A DNA stretch of 64,000 nucleotides from Amycolatopsis keratiniphila subsp. keratiniphila (GCF_001620365.2 NZ_LQMT02000011.1:89264-153263), one strand, 5' to 3'. Shown: positions 43,182-51,018, counted from the first letter of the stretch. Notes: generated from the sequence alone by a model not told the origin. Program-made: numbers and translations.

Positions 43182-44245
43182 GTGATCGCCGACGCACTGG
43201 AGATGGAGTGCCTTTCATATTGTCGAGGCTGCTGTCTCGCTGGCTTCTTGGACGAGGTTGGACGTTCCCTGTCGCGGTCGTCGTGTGCGTCTTCGTGACG
43301 AGCTGGCCGCTGATGCTGCTGGCAGAACCCGAGGGAAGCGAACTCGTCCTGCCGGGGAATTACTGGTGGTATTTCGTCGTAACGGCCACGACAGTGGGAT
43401 ACGGGGACTTCTCACCAGAGACCACCGCGGGGCACTTCGTCGGCGCCTACGTCATAGTGGGCGGAATCGTCACGATCACCACGGTATTCACCAGGCTCGC
43501 TTCGAAGCTCGAACTGGCAAAGGGACGTCGGATGCAGGGACTTGATGTCGTACGTGCGGAAGGGCATACGCTTCTGATCGGCTACACACCCGGCCGGACC
43601 GAGCGGCTCGTCGAGCAACTGCTCGACGACGGTGCGACCGGTTTGGTCTTGTGCGCGAATGATGACACAGCGGTGCATCCGATGCCCGCGCGGCCGGTGG
43701 ATTTCGTCCGCGGCGAGCCGACGGCGGTGGCAGTGTTGACCAGAGCAGCCGTGGAAACGGCCCGCACTGTCTTGGTCGACATGCGTGACGACAACGAGGC
43801 CCTGGCCGTCGCGGTGACCGTGAACCACGCGAATCGGTCGGCGCACATGGTCGTCACCTTGCGGGACATGGCGAAGGCCGAACTCGTCCACTACGTGGAC
43901 CCGCGGATCAAATGCGTTCAGTGGCACACGCCTCGCATGGTCACCGAAGAACTCACCTCTCCCGGCATCGCCGAGGTCTACTCGGAGCTGATGACGACAG
44001 GGGGAGCGAGCACCTACTCCGCGGTCTTACCCAGCTCGCTTGGCCGGTTGAGCACCGAGAAATGCAAGATCGCACTGGGCAGGGCGTTCGGTGCGACGGT
44101 TCTGGCGGCGCGTGCGGACGACGCCCTCGTCGTCAATCCTTCGTGGGACGGGGAACTCCCGGCCGGATCGACCCTTTACTACGTCGGCCCACGGCGCCTC
44201 GCGGACGCTGAAATCGAAGCCGTCCTGAGCGAATGCACACCGTAG
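43178..44245 (+). CDS. Two-helix K+ channel with cytoplasmic RCK/TrkA-N domain
   Basis: 355 aa. Membrane helix 1 at about 29-48, pore helix and filter YWWYFVVTATTVGYGDF with TVGYGD at 72-77, helix 2 at about 84-106, then an RCK (regulator of K+ conductance) Rossmann-type domain from about 118 (TLLIGYTPGRTERLVEQLLD, MRDDNEALAVAVTVNHANRS). The nucleotide loop GYTPGRT lacks the classical GxGxxG, so the ligand may not be NAD. Mediates selective K+ flux. Start GTGA overlaps the DUF4440 stop; an in-frame GTG at 43205 has a better ribosome site. Under direct-repeat site 1. Confidence 0.92.
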   Translation: MSDRRRTGDGVPFILSRLLSRWLLGRGWTFPVAVVVCVFVTSWPLMLLAEPEGSELVLPGNYWWYFVVTATTVGYGDFSPETTAGHFVGAYVIVGGIVTITTVFTRLASKLELAKGRRMQGLDVVRAEGHTLLIGYTPGRTERLVEQLLDDGATGLVLCANDDTAVHPMPARPVDFVRGEPTAVAVLTRAAVETARTVLVDMRDDNEALAVAVTVNHANRSAHMVVTLRDMAKAELVHYVDPRIKCVQWHTPRMVTEELTSPGIAEVYSELMTTGGASTYSAVLPSSLGRLSTEKCKIALGRAFGATVLAARADDALVVNPSWDGELPAGSTLYYVGPRRLADAEIEAVLSECTP

Positions 44246-44249
44246 GGCG

Positions 44250-44465
44250 CTATTGACCTTCGAGTGTACGGAGCACGCGAAACCGGGCGAGCCGGTGGAG
44301 CATTTCCCCCATGGCGTCGGGCTTGATCTGGCCTTCGAGTTCAGCGTGGGCGGCGCACACGATGTCGCTGACGGCGGATTCGGTGAGTGAGGACGCGAAT
44401 TCCCGGGAGAGCCATTGGCGAACCTCGTCGGTGATGTCGTCGGTGTGGTGATCGTGGACGGTCAT
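44250..44465 (-). CDS. 71-aa three-helix-bundle domain protein (paralogue A)
   Basis: Short all-helical protein with core VRQWLSREFASSLTESAVSD, then DAMGEMLHRLARFRVLR. It is the same length as, and clearly paralogous to, the protein at 48951-49166; both share WL.EF...L...AV..IV.A.H..L..QI.P.A.GEMLHRLAR. The pattern matches the small three-helix dimerisation domain also found N-terminal to low-molecular-weight phosphatases in actinobacteria. A direct-repeat element ends exactly 57 nt upstream of the ATG, as in the paralogue. Confidence 0.75.
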   Translation of the reverse strand: MTVHDHHTDDITDEVRQWLSREFASSLTESAVSDIVCAAHAELEGQIKPDAMGEMLHRLARFRVLRTLEGQ

Positions 44466-44492
44466 GCCCCTCCTCCTTTTCGACGACTTTTC

Positions 44493-44705
44493 TCATTGTG
44501 TCGGCGGCACGGATGTCTGCACCTGACGAGTGCCTGACGATTGAGCGGTACTCGGTGGGAGCGTGGGCGGAGCCGAACGGCTGGAGACCGTCGGGGTGGT
44601 GCTGGGCGCGAGCGTGGTGATCGGTTCGGGCTCGTCTTGGTCGGTCACGCCGCAGCCGCTCAGGAGCAGGACGGCGGCGACGGCGATGGCCGGGCGAGGT
44701 CTCAT
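44493..44705 (-). CDS. Small lipoprotein coupled to the histidine kinase
   Basis: 70 aa. Signal peptide and lipobox AVAAVLLLSGCGVTDQDE, with the Cys at 18, give a mature lipoprotein of about 53 residues that is entirely Ser/Thr/Pro-rich and lacks a folded domain. Its ATG overlaps the kinase stop (ATGA), so it is the third gene of the regulator-kinase-lipoprotein operon. It may sit next to the kinase sensor domain, as LpqB does for MtrB, though it is far smaller. The end of the gene contains the direct-repeat site for paralogue A. Confidence 0.8.
   Translation of the reverse strand: MRPRPAIAVAAVLLLSGCGVTDQDEPEPITTLAPSTTPTVSSRSAPPTLPPSTAQSSGTRQVQTSVPPTQ
44522..44539 (-). promoter_or_regulatory. 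Direct-repeat regulator site 2 (CGTCAGG-N4-CGTCAGG)
   Basis: On the minus strand both heptamers are perfect. Lies inside the 3' end of the lipoprotein gene, 57 nt before the ATG of the 71-aa protein at 44465. Placement inside a coding region argues that it is a selected element. Confidence 0.85.
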
Positions 44706-46090
44706 GCGGTCGCCTCCGGGAGTTCGACGACGAAGCGGGCGCCGCCCCCTGGCCGGTCTTCGACCCAGACGGTGCCGCCGTGGCGGTGGACGTGGTCGGC
44801 GACGATGGCCAGTCCGAGGCCGTTCCCGGTGTCGCGGTCGCGCCGTCCTGCGTGCAGGCCGCGAGCGAAGCGTTCGAAGATGCGTTCCCGCAGGGCGGGC
44901 GGTACGCCACTGCCGGCGTCGTCCACTTCCATTCTCGCGTGGCCGTCTCGTCTGCGCAGGGTGACGGCTACGGCGCCTCCACCGTAGCGGTCGGCGTTGT
45001 CGAGCAGGTTGGTGACGACGCGGTCGATGCGGCGGCGGTCGGCGGAGACGAGCGGGGTGTCCGGATCGGTGTCGAGAAGCGATTCGGAATCCCCTCTGCT
45101 GTCGAGGATGTTGCGCAGGAGGTCGTCGAGGTCCACCAGTTCGGCGGTCTCGGTGATGTCGTCCTGGTCGGCGCGGGAGATTTCGAGCAGGTCGATGACC
45201 ATGCCCTGGAAGCGGCGCAGTTCCGCGTCGAGCAGTCCGAGCGCTTTGCGGGCGGTCGGGTCCATCGTGTCCTGGCGGCGGGTCATGACCTGGGTGACGT
45301 TGACCATCGTGGTGAGTGGCGAGCGGAGTTCGTGGCTGACGTCCGCGGCGAACCGTTTGTCGCGGCGTACTCGTTGTTCGAGCTGCTCGGTGGTGGTGTT
45401 GAAGCTCGTGGCGAGCGGGGCGAGATCGGGGTCGGTCTGGTGGGGGAGCCGGGTCGTCAGGTCTCCGCGTGCCACTCGCGCCGCGGCTCCGCGGAGCGCG
45501 GAGAGCGGCCGGAGCGCTCGTTTGGTGGTCCAGGCGCCGAGGGCCACCCCGAACAACGCGGAGACGACGGTGCCGGTGATCAGCAGGATGCTCAGGTAGC
45601 GGAAGGTCCGGTCCAGCTCCAGGAGGGGGTACAGCTCGACGTAGATGCTCTTGTCGCTGCCTACCGGGGTCGCGATGGCGAGTACGGGGATGCCGTCGGC
45701 GGTGAACCGTTGCCGCGCGGCGATGCCATCTCTCGCGCTCTTCAGCAGGGCCGCCGGGATGGCGCGGGGATCGATCTGCCGTCCGCTGGTGAGCCAGCCG
45801 TCGGGCCGGGACAGCAGGATCGACGAGTCCGGTCCGCTGGCGAGCCCGGTCAGGAGTTCGGTGAGGTTGTCGGAATGTTCGGCGAGTGCCTTGTCGACCA
45901 GGCCGACGTTGACCTCCGACTGCCGCAATGTGCTCTGCTCGCGCTGATCGAGCATGTAGCCGGTGGTCAGATTCCAGGTCGCGACGCCGAGGACGGTCAT
46001 CACGAGCGCGAGGCAGAGGCCGAACGCGCCGGCCACGCGCCAGCGGAGGGAGAGGCGCCGCAGCGCCGACCGGAGCTCCGCGCGGGTCAT
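44702..46090 (-). CDS. Sensor histidine kinase (MtrB-like architecture)
   Basis: 462 aa. Membrane helix 1 at about 18-40, extracytoplasmic sensor at about 41-165, helix 2 at about 168-190, HAMP (ALRPLSALRGAAARVARGDL), dimerisation helix with phospho-His in FAADVSHELRSPLTTM, then ATPase boxes NLLDNADRYG, VDDAGSGVP and GNGLGLAIVADH. Overlaps the response regulator by ATGA. MtrB-like in layout, but the neighbourhood lacks lpqB and the rest of the mtrAB locus, so it is a separate system. Controls the putative local regulon. Confidence 0.93.
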   Translation of the reverse strand: MTRAELRSALRRLSLRWRVAGAFGLCLALVMTVLGVATWNLTTGYMLDQREQSTLRQSEVNVGLVDKALAEHSDNLTELLTGLASGPDSSILLSRPDGWLTSGRQIDPRAIPAALLKSARDGIAARQRFTADGIPVLAIATPVGSDKSIYVELYPLLELDRTFRYLSILLITGTVVSALFGVALGAWTTKRALRPLSALRGAAARVARGDLTTRLPHQTDPDLAPLATSFNTTTEQLEQRVRRDKRFAADVSHELRSPLTTMVNVTQVMTRRQDTMDPTARKALGLLDAELRRFQGMVIDLLEISRADQDDITETAELVDLDDLLRNILDSRGDSESLLDTDPDTPLVSADRRRIDRVVTNLLDNADRYGGGAVAVTLRRRDGHARMEVDDAGSGVPPALRERIFERFARGLHAGRRDRDTGNGLGLAIVADHVHRHGGTVWVEDRPGGGARFVVELPEATA

Positions 46091-46767
46091 GATCCCGGAG
46101 TGATCTGATAGCCGCGACCGCGCACGGTCAGTACCAGGCTGGGGTTGTCGGGATCGGGCTCGACCTTACGCCGTAACCGTCTGATGTGGACATCCAGCAG
46201 GCGGGTGTCTCCGAAATAGTCATGCCCCCACACCCGCTGCAACAGCTGTTCCCTGGTAACGACCCGGCCCTCGGCCGTAGCGAGCTCGATCAGGAGACGG
46301 AACTCGGTGCGGGTCAGGTGCACCGGGTATCCGTGTCGAAGCACGCTTTCCTTGTCAGGTTGGATTTCCAAGTCGCCCAGATTGAACGTGGTCGGGGGAG
46401 GTGGCGCGGTGCGGCGGAGAAGAGCACGGATCCGCGCCGCGAGTTCTCCGGCCACCAAGGGCTTGGTGACGTAGTCGTCAGCTCCGGCTTCCAGGCCCGC
46501 GATCACGTCCTGGGTATCCGCGCGGGCGGTGATCACGATGATCGGGAGCGCACCTTGATCACGCACGGAACGGCAGACGGTGAGTCCATCGATTCCCGGT
46601 AACATGAGGTCCAGAAGAATGACGTCGAACCGGCCTGCCGCGAGCAGCTCCAGTCCGTCCTCGCCGGTCTCCGCGCATTCGACGTCGAAGCCCTCGTCGG
46701 CTAGCGCCAGGCTCAGAGCTTCGCTGATCATCACGTCGTCCTCGACGAGGAGAACACGGGTGGGCAC
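46087..46767 (-). CDS. OmpR-family response regulator, presumed master of the direct-repeat regulon
   Basis: 226 aa, GTG start. The receiver is complete: LVEDDVM, phospho-acceptor Asp in ILLDLMLPGIDG, Thr in VITARAD, Lys in YVTKPL. Winged helix: HLTRTEFRLLIELATAEGRV, WGHDYFGDTRLLDVHIRRLR, VRGRGYQI. OmpR-type regulators bind direct repeats spaced about 11 bp, exactly the spacing of the seven elements around this operon. One of them lies 44 nt upstream of its start, allowing autoregulation. Confidence 0.95.
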   Translation of the reverse strand: MPTRVLLVEDDVMISEALSLALADEGFDVECAETGEDGLELLAAGRFDVILLDLMLPGIDGLTVCRSVRDQGALPIIVITARADTQDVIAGLEAGADDYVTKPLVAGELAARIRALLRRTAPPPPTTFNLGDLEIQPDKESVLRHGYPVHLTRTEFRLLIELATAEGRVVTREQLLQRVWGHDYFGDTRLLDVHIRRLRRKVEPDPDNPSLVLTVRGRGYQITPGS

Positions 46768-46810
46768 AGTCGGTATCTCCTTCCGGCGGTCAAGGCTAAC
46801 AGGCTCCGAT

Positions 46811-46828
46811 CGTAAGGCACTCGTCAGT
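46811..46828 (+). promoter_or_regulatory. Direct-repeat regulator site 3 (CGTAAGG-N4-CGTCAGT)
   Basis: Lies between the divergent response regulator gene (44 nt away) and the helical protein gene at 46893 (65 nt from its ATG). Orientation matches the latter. It could serve both promoters. Confidence 0.85.
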
Positions 46829-46892
46829 TTCAGGGGCCTCGGATCGTGTCAGGGTGGAATAACGCTCACCGAAACACGGGAGGAACACGCCC

Positions 46893-47360
46893 ATGACCGC
46901 CGACGTCGTCACGCCACAAGCCGAAGTCTCTCCCGCCATGGGAAACCCTCCCAAGGTACGACGGCTGCGCGATGACGCGGACCGGTCCTGGGCCATCGCG
47001 GACGGGCATCGGACGCTGGCCGAGGAGATCGAAACGGGTGGAGAACCCGATGCTTTCACCCGTGCCAAGTCGCAGCGGCTACTCGGCGAAGTAGCCGCGC
47101 ACCATGGGTTCGCCTATCACGAGCTCGCCAATGCCGCGGAAGCCCGCGCGGCTGCGAAAGCCCACCCTCGTGAGTCTCCACAATGGAAGCTCTTGATCGA
47201 TCGCTCGTTCACGGCGATCCGCCGGGCCGAGGCACATCACGAACGTGCCGCGGCGTTCTCGGCCAGAACCGCCGGCGATGAGGCGGCCGCCCGACGACAC
47301 GAACTCGCTGCCAAAGAGGCGGACAGGCGCGCGGTGGAGTCGTTCACCGCGGCGGGCTGA
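46893..47360 (+). CDS. Helical protein of unknown function (paralogue 1)
   Basis: 155 aa, predicted almost wholly helical, soluble, His/Ala/Glu-rich. Repeating helices read GEVAAHHGFAYHELANAAEA, FTAIRRAEAHHERAAAFSAR and AARRHELAAKEADRRAVESF. Paralogous to the protein at 47464-48018 across about 100 residues; shared core AYxELAxAAExR...AIRRAExHxER...RHELAxxA. No known family recognised. Preceded by direct-repeat site 3. Confidence 0.75.
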   Translation: MTADVVTPQAEVSPAMGNPPKVRRLRDDADRSWAIADGHRTLAEEIETGGEPDAFTRAKSQRLLGEVAAHHGFAYHELANAAEARAAAKAHPRESPQWKLLIDRSFTAIRRAEAHHERAAAFSARTAGDEAAARRHELAAKEADRRAVESFTAAG

Positions 47361-47382
47361 TGATCACTGCTGCGATTCGATC

Positions 47383-47400
47383 GTAAGGATTTCGTCAGGT
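47383..47400 (+). promoter_or_regulatory. Direct-repeat regulator site 4 (CGTAAGG-N4-CGTCAGG)
   Basis: Both heptamers are perfect. It ends 64 nt before the ATG at 47464, nearly the same distance as site 3 to its gene (65 nt). Confidence 0.87.
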
Positions 47401-47463
47401 CGGTCCGCGGGGTTTCATGTCACGCTCGGCGTGCGCTCGATATCCGACAGAACGAGGACGACG

Positions 47464-48018
47464 ATGGGTCTCACAGTCAGCCTGCGTAGCAGGGCCCTGA
47501 CCGAACTGTCTTACCTGGGCCGGGCGAAGTCGTCGGTGGAAACCAATGGAGCGCTGGATTCCGCGGACAGTGTCGACAGCGGATTTCAGCGCTCCAAGCG
47601 TCTGCGGGAAGAAGCCGCTCGGGTCCGCGCGGCAGCCGGGGCGTATCTGGATCTTGCGGCCGAGTCGATGGCGTCCGGTGCCCCTGCTCAAGCACAGACG
47701 CATCGGGAACTCGCGGAATTGGCTGCCTGTCACTACCGGGCCTACGACGAGTTGGCCGCGGCGGCGGAACATCGGAGCAGGGCCAGGCGGTTCCCGCGGG
47801 GAATGAGGGCGCGTGAGATCGAGATCCACCGTGCCTACGCGGCGATCCGGCGGGCCGAGGGGCACCGGGAACGAGGCGAGGAGATCCGTCGACGAGGCGA
47901 CGTCTTCGCGGCGCTGCGTCATCGAGAACTCGCGGGCGAGGCGGAGGAGAAGGCGAGAATCGCCGATCTTCGATCGTTCGAACTCATGGGGAACGGATCG
48001 AGCGAGGAAACGACGTGA
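47464..48018 (+). CDS. Helical protein of unknown function (paralogue 2)
   Basis: 184 aa, ATG 47464. An N-terminal extension of about 40 residues precedes helices that match paralogue 1: HRELAELAACHYRAYDELAA, YAAIRRAEGHRERGEEIRRR, ALRHRELAGEAEEKARIADL. The conserved arginine/histidine pattern suggests an antiparallel helical hairpin repeat. The next gene, a small membrane protein, starts inside its stop codon (GTGA), forming a two-gene operon under site 4. No function known. Confidence 0.75.
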   Translation: MGLTVSLRSRALTELSYLGRAKSSVETNGALDSADSVDSGFQRSKRLREEAARVRAAAGAYLDLAAESMASGAPAQAQTHRELAELAACHYRAYDELAAAAEHRSRARRFPRGMRAREIEIHRAYAAIRRAEGHRERGEEIRRRGDVFAALRHRELAGEAEEKARIADLRSFELMGNGSSEETT

Positions 48019-48305
48019 TCGCCGGCAGCACCGTGCGGAGGATCTTCGGCAGGCCGGATCCGTTCTGCCTGTTCGCCGTGATCCCGGCCTTCCTGGTGGC
48101 GGTCCTCATGGCTGTCCTGGATTTGTGGTCGCTCGCAGGTGCCGGCTTCGCGTTCGCCGGCCTCGTGATGCTCTTCGATTCCTGGGTGAACCGTCCTGCT
48201 CCGGATTCGAGGCGTCGGGTTCATCGGCGAGAAATCCCTGAGCGACAAAGGAGGTCGGGTCTCGCTGGTCCTATAAGGACAGTATCGGTGTATCGGAGTC
48301 GGTAG
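48015..48305 (+). CDS. Small two-helix membrane protein
   Basis: 96 aa, GTG start overlapping the upstream stop by 4 nt. Two membrane helices (PFCLFAVIPAFLVAVLMAVL and AGAGFAFAGLVMLFDSWV) are followed by a basic tail (RRRVHRREIPERQRRS). Its 3' end overlaps the convergent HxlR regulator gene by 35 nt. Co-translated with helical paralogue 2, so it may anchor that protein at the membrane; inference only. Confidence 0.7.
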   Translation: MIAGSTVRRIFGRPDPFCLFAVIPAFLVAVLMAVLDLWSLAGAGFAFAGLVMLFDSWVNRPAPDSRRRVHRREIPERQRRSGLAGPIRTVSVYRSR

Positions 48306-48951
48306 AATCGTCACGGGCGAATCGGCTGGTGCCCAGCCATGTGATGGCTTGACGTACGGAACTCCGTGGCCCGGTGATGATGATCGCTCTGTCCCGCAAG
48401 GCGTCGAGCCAGTCGGCGTGCCCGAGCCAGACACGGGTCAGGGTGCCGACCGTGCACTCGATCCGCATCGATTGCGGAAGCTTCGGATCGTGCACGGTCG
48501 CGGCGACGACCGATCGGGAAAGCACGAGCCACCACCAGCGCGGTCCAGGCGATTCGGTGAACCGGAAGTGGATCGACACGGCGTCCGGCGGAAGCAGGTC
48601 GCGATCGATTTCGCGGGCGATGTCACGGAGAACCAGGGCAGGGTCGAGATCGCCGTGTCGCGGTGGAGGAAGGTGTCGTGCACCCCAGCGGCCGAGGGGC
48701 TCGATGACATCGGCCAGCTTCCGGCCCGCTTCGGTCAACTCGGCCCGACGGGGGCGAAGCACGACGAGACCCGTGGCCTCCAGCTTGCGAAGCCGTTTGG
48801 TCAGCAGTCCGGTCGACATGTCCGGAACACCTGCCGCGATGTCGGTGATCGCGGTGCTGCCGTTAAGTAGTTCGCGGATGATCAGCAGCGTCCAGGGTTC
48901 GCCGACCACCTCGGCCGCCAGGGCGATCGGGCAGTGCTGCTCGTAGCGCAT
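48271..48951 (-). CDS. HxlR-family winged-helix regulator
   Basis: 226 aa; ATG at 48951, immediately preceded by an in-frame GTG. The HxlR signature is present: Cys in YEQHCPIALAAEVVGEPWTL, LIIRELLNGSTAITDIAAGV, LLTKRLRKLEATGLVVLRPR. After the winged helix comes an SCP2-like C-terminal domain of about 120 residues, as in some actinobacterial HxlR proteins. The start codon overlaps the stop of the three-helix protein (TGATG), so both come from the promoter with site 5. The N-terminal Cys could sense redox. Confidence 0.9.
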   Translation of the reverse strand: MRYEQHCPIALAAEVVGEPWTLLIIRELLNGSTAITDIAAGVPDMSTGLLTKRLRKLEATGLVVLRPRRAELTEAGRKLADVIEPLGRWGARHLPPPRHGDLDPALVLRDIAREIDRDLLPPDAVSIHFRFTESPGPRWWWLVLSRSVVAATVHDPKLPQSMRIECTVGTLTRVWLGHADWLDALRDRAIIITGPRSSVRQAITWLGTSRFARDDSTDSDTPILSL

Positions 48952-49166
48952 CACAGCACCTGCACGACTCGCGCGATGCGGTCTCGTGCGAGTCGATGCA
49001 GCATCTCGCCGATCGCCTCCGGCACGATTTGATCCCTGAGATCGCGATGGGTCGCACGGACGATCGCGCCCACTGCCGTGGGTGACAGCTTCGTCGAGAA
49101 CTCGCTGGCCAGCCAGACGGTCACGTCGTCGACGACGTCCTGGGCCTTCGGTGTCTCCACGCTCAT
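48951..49166 (-). CDS. 71-aa three-helix-bundle domain protein (paralogue B)
   Basis: Same length as the protein at 44250-44465 and about 45 percent alike by eye: VTVWLASEFSTKLSPTAVGA, then QIVPEAIGEMLHRLARDRIA. Predicted three-helix dimerisation domain. The first gene of a two-gene operon with the HxlR regulator. Its direct-repeat element lies 57 nt before the ATG, identical to paralogue A, so promoter and gene were duplicated together. Confidence 0.78.
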   Translation of the reverse strand: MSVETPKAQDVVDDVTVWLASEFSTKLSPTAVGAIVRATHRDLRDQIVPEAIGEMLHRLARDRIARVVQVL

Positions 49167-49222
49167 CGCTCTCCTAGGTGCCGGGTTCTCCGGCCATTCT
49201 TCCGGCTTGGCACCCAGGCGAA

Positions 49223-49240
49223 CCTGACGACTGTCTGACG
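49223..49240 (-). promoter_or_regulatory. Direct-repeat regulator site 5 (CGTCAGA-N4-CGTCAGG)
   Basis: Minus-strand element 57 nt before the ATG at 49166. Together with site 6 it forms a divergent pair only 17 nt apart, serving the three-helix/HxlR operon on one side and the SPW protein on the other. Confidence 0.85.
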
Positions 49241-49257
49241 ATTGTTCGCGAAGGGAT

Positions 49258-49275
49258 CGCAAGGGGATCGTCAGG
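49258..49275 (+). promoter_or_regulatory. Direct-repeat regulator site 6 (CGCAAGG-N4-CGTCAGG)
   Basis: Plus-strand element 79 nt before the ATG at 49354. One base differs from consensus in the first heptamer (CGCAAGG). Confidence 0.82.
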
Positions 49276-49353
49276 TCAGGCGCTCCGCGTATCGGTCACC
49301 CTTGGCGAGGAACATCCGTCGGACGCCCGACACAGTGAGGAGCCGGCCAGGGC

Positions 49354-49812
49354 ATGGAACCACGCTCGTCCAAGACAGTCTCACGACGAACAGCCGCCGA
49401 TGACGCCGATGACACGGGCCGGCTGACGGCCGGGGTCGCCGGGGCCTGCGTGTTCCTGGCCGGGATGTGGCTGGTGCTTTCGCCGTTCGTGCTCGACCAT
49501 GAAAAGACTGGGAACCCGTTCGCCGGGTACTCGAACGACGTACTCGTCGGCATGGCGCTGGTGGCTTCAGGCGCTGCCTCTCTGGTCGAGCCGAATCGTG
49601 GTCGATGGTGGGATTCGGCGCGCCCCTTGGTCGGAGTGTGGCTGCTCGTGGCACCGTTCGCCTTGGGCTACAACGCGGGAGCACCGGCTCCTGGCGTTAC
49701 GACCAGCGATCTCGCGGTCGGCACATTCGTCCTGCTCATCTGTTTCGTCGTCAGAGCCCCGTCGGAGAGCAGTCCACGGCAGCGGTCCGACGACGACCTT
49801 CCGAGGAACTGA
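49354..49812 (+). CDS. SPW-repeat membrane protein
   Basis: 152 aa with four predicted membrane helices in two similar halves: GVAGACVFLAGMWLVLSPFV and GVWLLVAPFALGYN. The (G)xWLxxxPFxLGY motifs define the SPW repeat family of bacterial membrane proteins of unknown function. An Arg/Asp-rich N-terminus and C-terminus lie in the cytoplasm. Under direct-repeat site 6. Confidence 0.85.
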   Translation: MEPRSSKTVSRRTAADDADDTGRLTAGVAGACVFLAGMWLVLSPFVLDHEKTGNPFAGYSNDVLVGMALVASGAASLVEPNRGRWWDSARPLVGVWLLVAPFALGYNAGAPAPGVTTSDLAVGTFVLLICFVVRAPSESSPRQRSDDDLPRN

Positions 49813-49823
49813 ATACGGGTCGG

Positions 49824-50375
49824 TCAGGGGCGTTTCCATTCCTGCCCTGCCCAGGCTGGGTCGAGCGGGGTGTGGGCGATGTGGTTGGTGTAGTTGGACA
49901 GGGTTTTCATCCCGACGCCGAGGATGACGTCCATGATGTGGCGTTTGGTGTAGCCCGCGGCGAGGAATTCCCCGACTTCGTCGTCGGGCACCCAACCTTG
50001 GCCGGTGACCATCGAGGTGGTGAAGCGGCGTGCGGCATCCAGCTTAGCGTCGGCCAGGGGTTTGCCGTCCCTTAGCGCGGCGACCGTGTCACTGTCCACA
50101 CCGGACTTGAGGGCGAGGGTGGAATGGGCGGCGACACAGTACTCGCATCCGTTCTGGACACTGGCGGTGATCCAGACGACGTGTTTCGCTCTGACCGGGA
50201 GCGACGACTTCCCGAACAGTTCCGCCAATGCGTTGTAGCCGGCCAGCAATTCGGGCGACTCGGCCATCACCGCGTTCAGCGTGGTGATGAAACCCATACG
50301 CCGTTTCGCTGACTCCAGGTGCGGCCGGGAGGCCTCAGGAGCGCTGGTTTCGTCGTGAAGGGTGAACTCAGGCAT
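49824..50375 (-). CDS. Carboxymuconolactone decarboxylase/AhpD-family protein
   Basis: 183 aa. The peroxidatic CxxC-His motif is NGCEYCVAAHSTLALKSGV, as in AhpD-type alkylhydroperoxidases; helical elsewhere (PLADAKLDAARRFTTSMVTG). Likely a thiol-dependent peroxidase. It starts 12 nt downstream of the TetR stop, so both are probably in one operon controlled by the palindrome at 50983-51018. Confidence 0.9.
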   Translation of the reverse strand: MPEFTLHDETSAPEASRPHLESAKRRMGFITTLNAVMAESPELLAGYNALAELFGKSSLPVRAKHVVWITASVQNGCEYCVAAHSTLALKSGVDSDTVAALRDGKPLADAKLDAARRFTTSMVTGQGWVPDDEVGEFLAAGYTKRHIMDVILGVGMKTLSNYTNHIAHTPLDPAWAGQEWKRP

Positions 50376-50387
50376 CCGGATTTCCTT

Positions 50388-50975
50388 TCAGGCGGCCAGC
50401 AGGCTGATCGTGGCCGACACGGTCTCGGTGAGCGTGTCCGGTTCCGCGCCAGCGCGAGACCGGAGGTTGACCCCGTATGCCAGCAGTGCCAGCATGTCGG
50501 CTGCCGCGGCCGCCGACACACCCCGGCGCATTTGACCCGTCGCGGCGGCATTCTCGACAGCGGCGCGCATCGCGGCACGCAGCTGGTCGTGGTGCAGTTG
50601 CAGCACTTCGCGCACGTCGGGGTCGTCGTTCCCGCCGTTGGCATGCGCGTTGGAGATCATGCAGCCCCAGCGCGCGTACTCCCCCGAACAGCGAGCGCTG
50701 ATCAGCCCGGCGAAGAAATCCGAGATCGCCGGCAAACCCCGGGCGTCCTCGGCGAGCCGCCGCATGACCGGCTCGGAACGCTGCGAGACATAGCGACGCA
50801 ACGACTCCACATAGAGATCCCGCTTGCCGCCGAACGTCGCATACAGGCTCGACCGGTTCACCCCCGTCGCGGTCACGATCTCCTGAACACCGGTCGAATC
50901 CACACCCTGACGCCAGAACAGCCGCACGGCCGAGTCGAGCACCGCGTCCGGATCGAAATGCTTCACATCGGACAT
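50388..50975 (-). CDS. TetR-family transcriptional regulator
   Basis: 195 aa. HTH: FDPDAVLDSAVRLFWRQGVD, EIVTATGVNRSSLYATFGGK, a pattern of regulators that control small oxidoreductases in actinobacteria. The effector domain has a Cys in RWGCMISNAHANGG. A strong 36-bp inverted repeat lies just upstream of the start, so autoregulation together with the AhpD-like gene is likely. Confidence 0.92.
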   Translation of the reverse strand: MSDVKHFDPDAVLDSAVRLFWRQGVDSTGVQEIVTATGVNRSSLYATFGGKRDLYVESLRRYVSQRSEPVMRRLAEDARGLPAISDFFAGLISARCSGEYARWGCMISNAHANGGNDDPDVREVLQLHHDQLRAAMRAAVENAAATGQMRRGVSAAAAADMLALLAYGVNLRSRAGAEPDTLTETVSATISLLAA

Positions 50976-50982
50976 CGCCCAC

Positions 50983-51018
50983 CCCGCTATCTTGAAACGT
51001 TCGTTCCAAGATAGCGGG
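50983..51018. promoter_or_regulatory. Long inverted repeat, probable TetR operator
   Basis: Arms 50983-50999 and 51002-51018 match at 16 of 17 positions around a 2-nt centre, with core TTGAAACG...CGTTCCAA. It begins 8 nt upstream of the TetR start codon, typical of an autorepressor operator overlapping the promoter. Confidence 0.8.

Noticed and set aside
44702..46767. Identification as the true MtrAB system
   Set aside because: The expected lpqB lipoprotein gene is absent and replaced by a 70-aa lipoprotein, and all targets are local; better treated as a distinct MtrAB-like pair.
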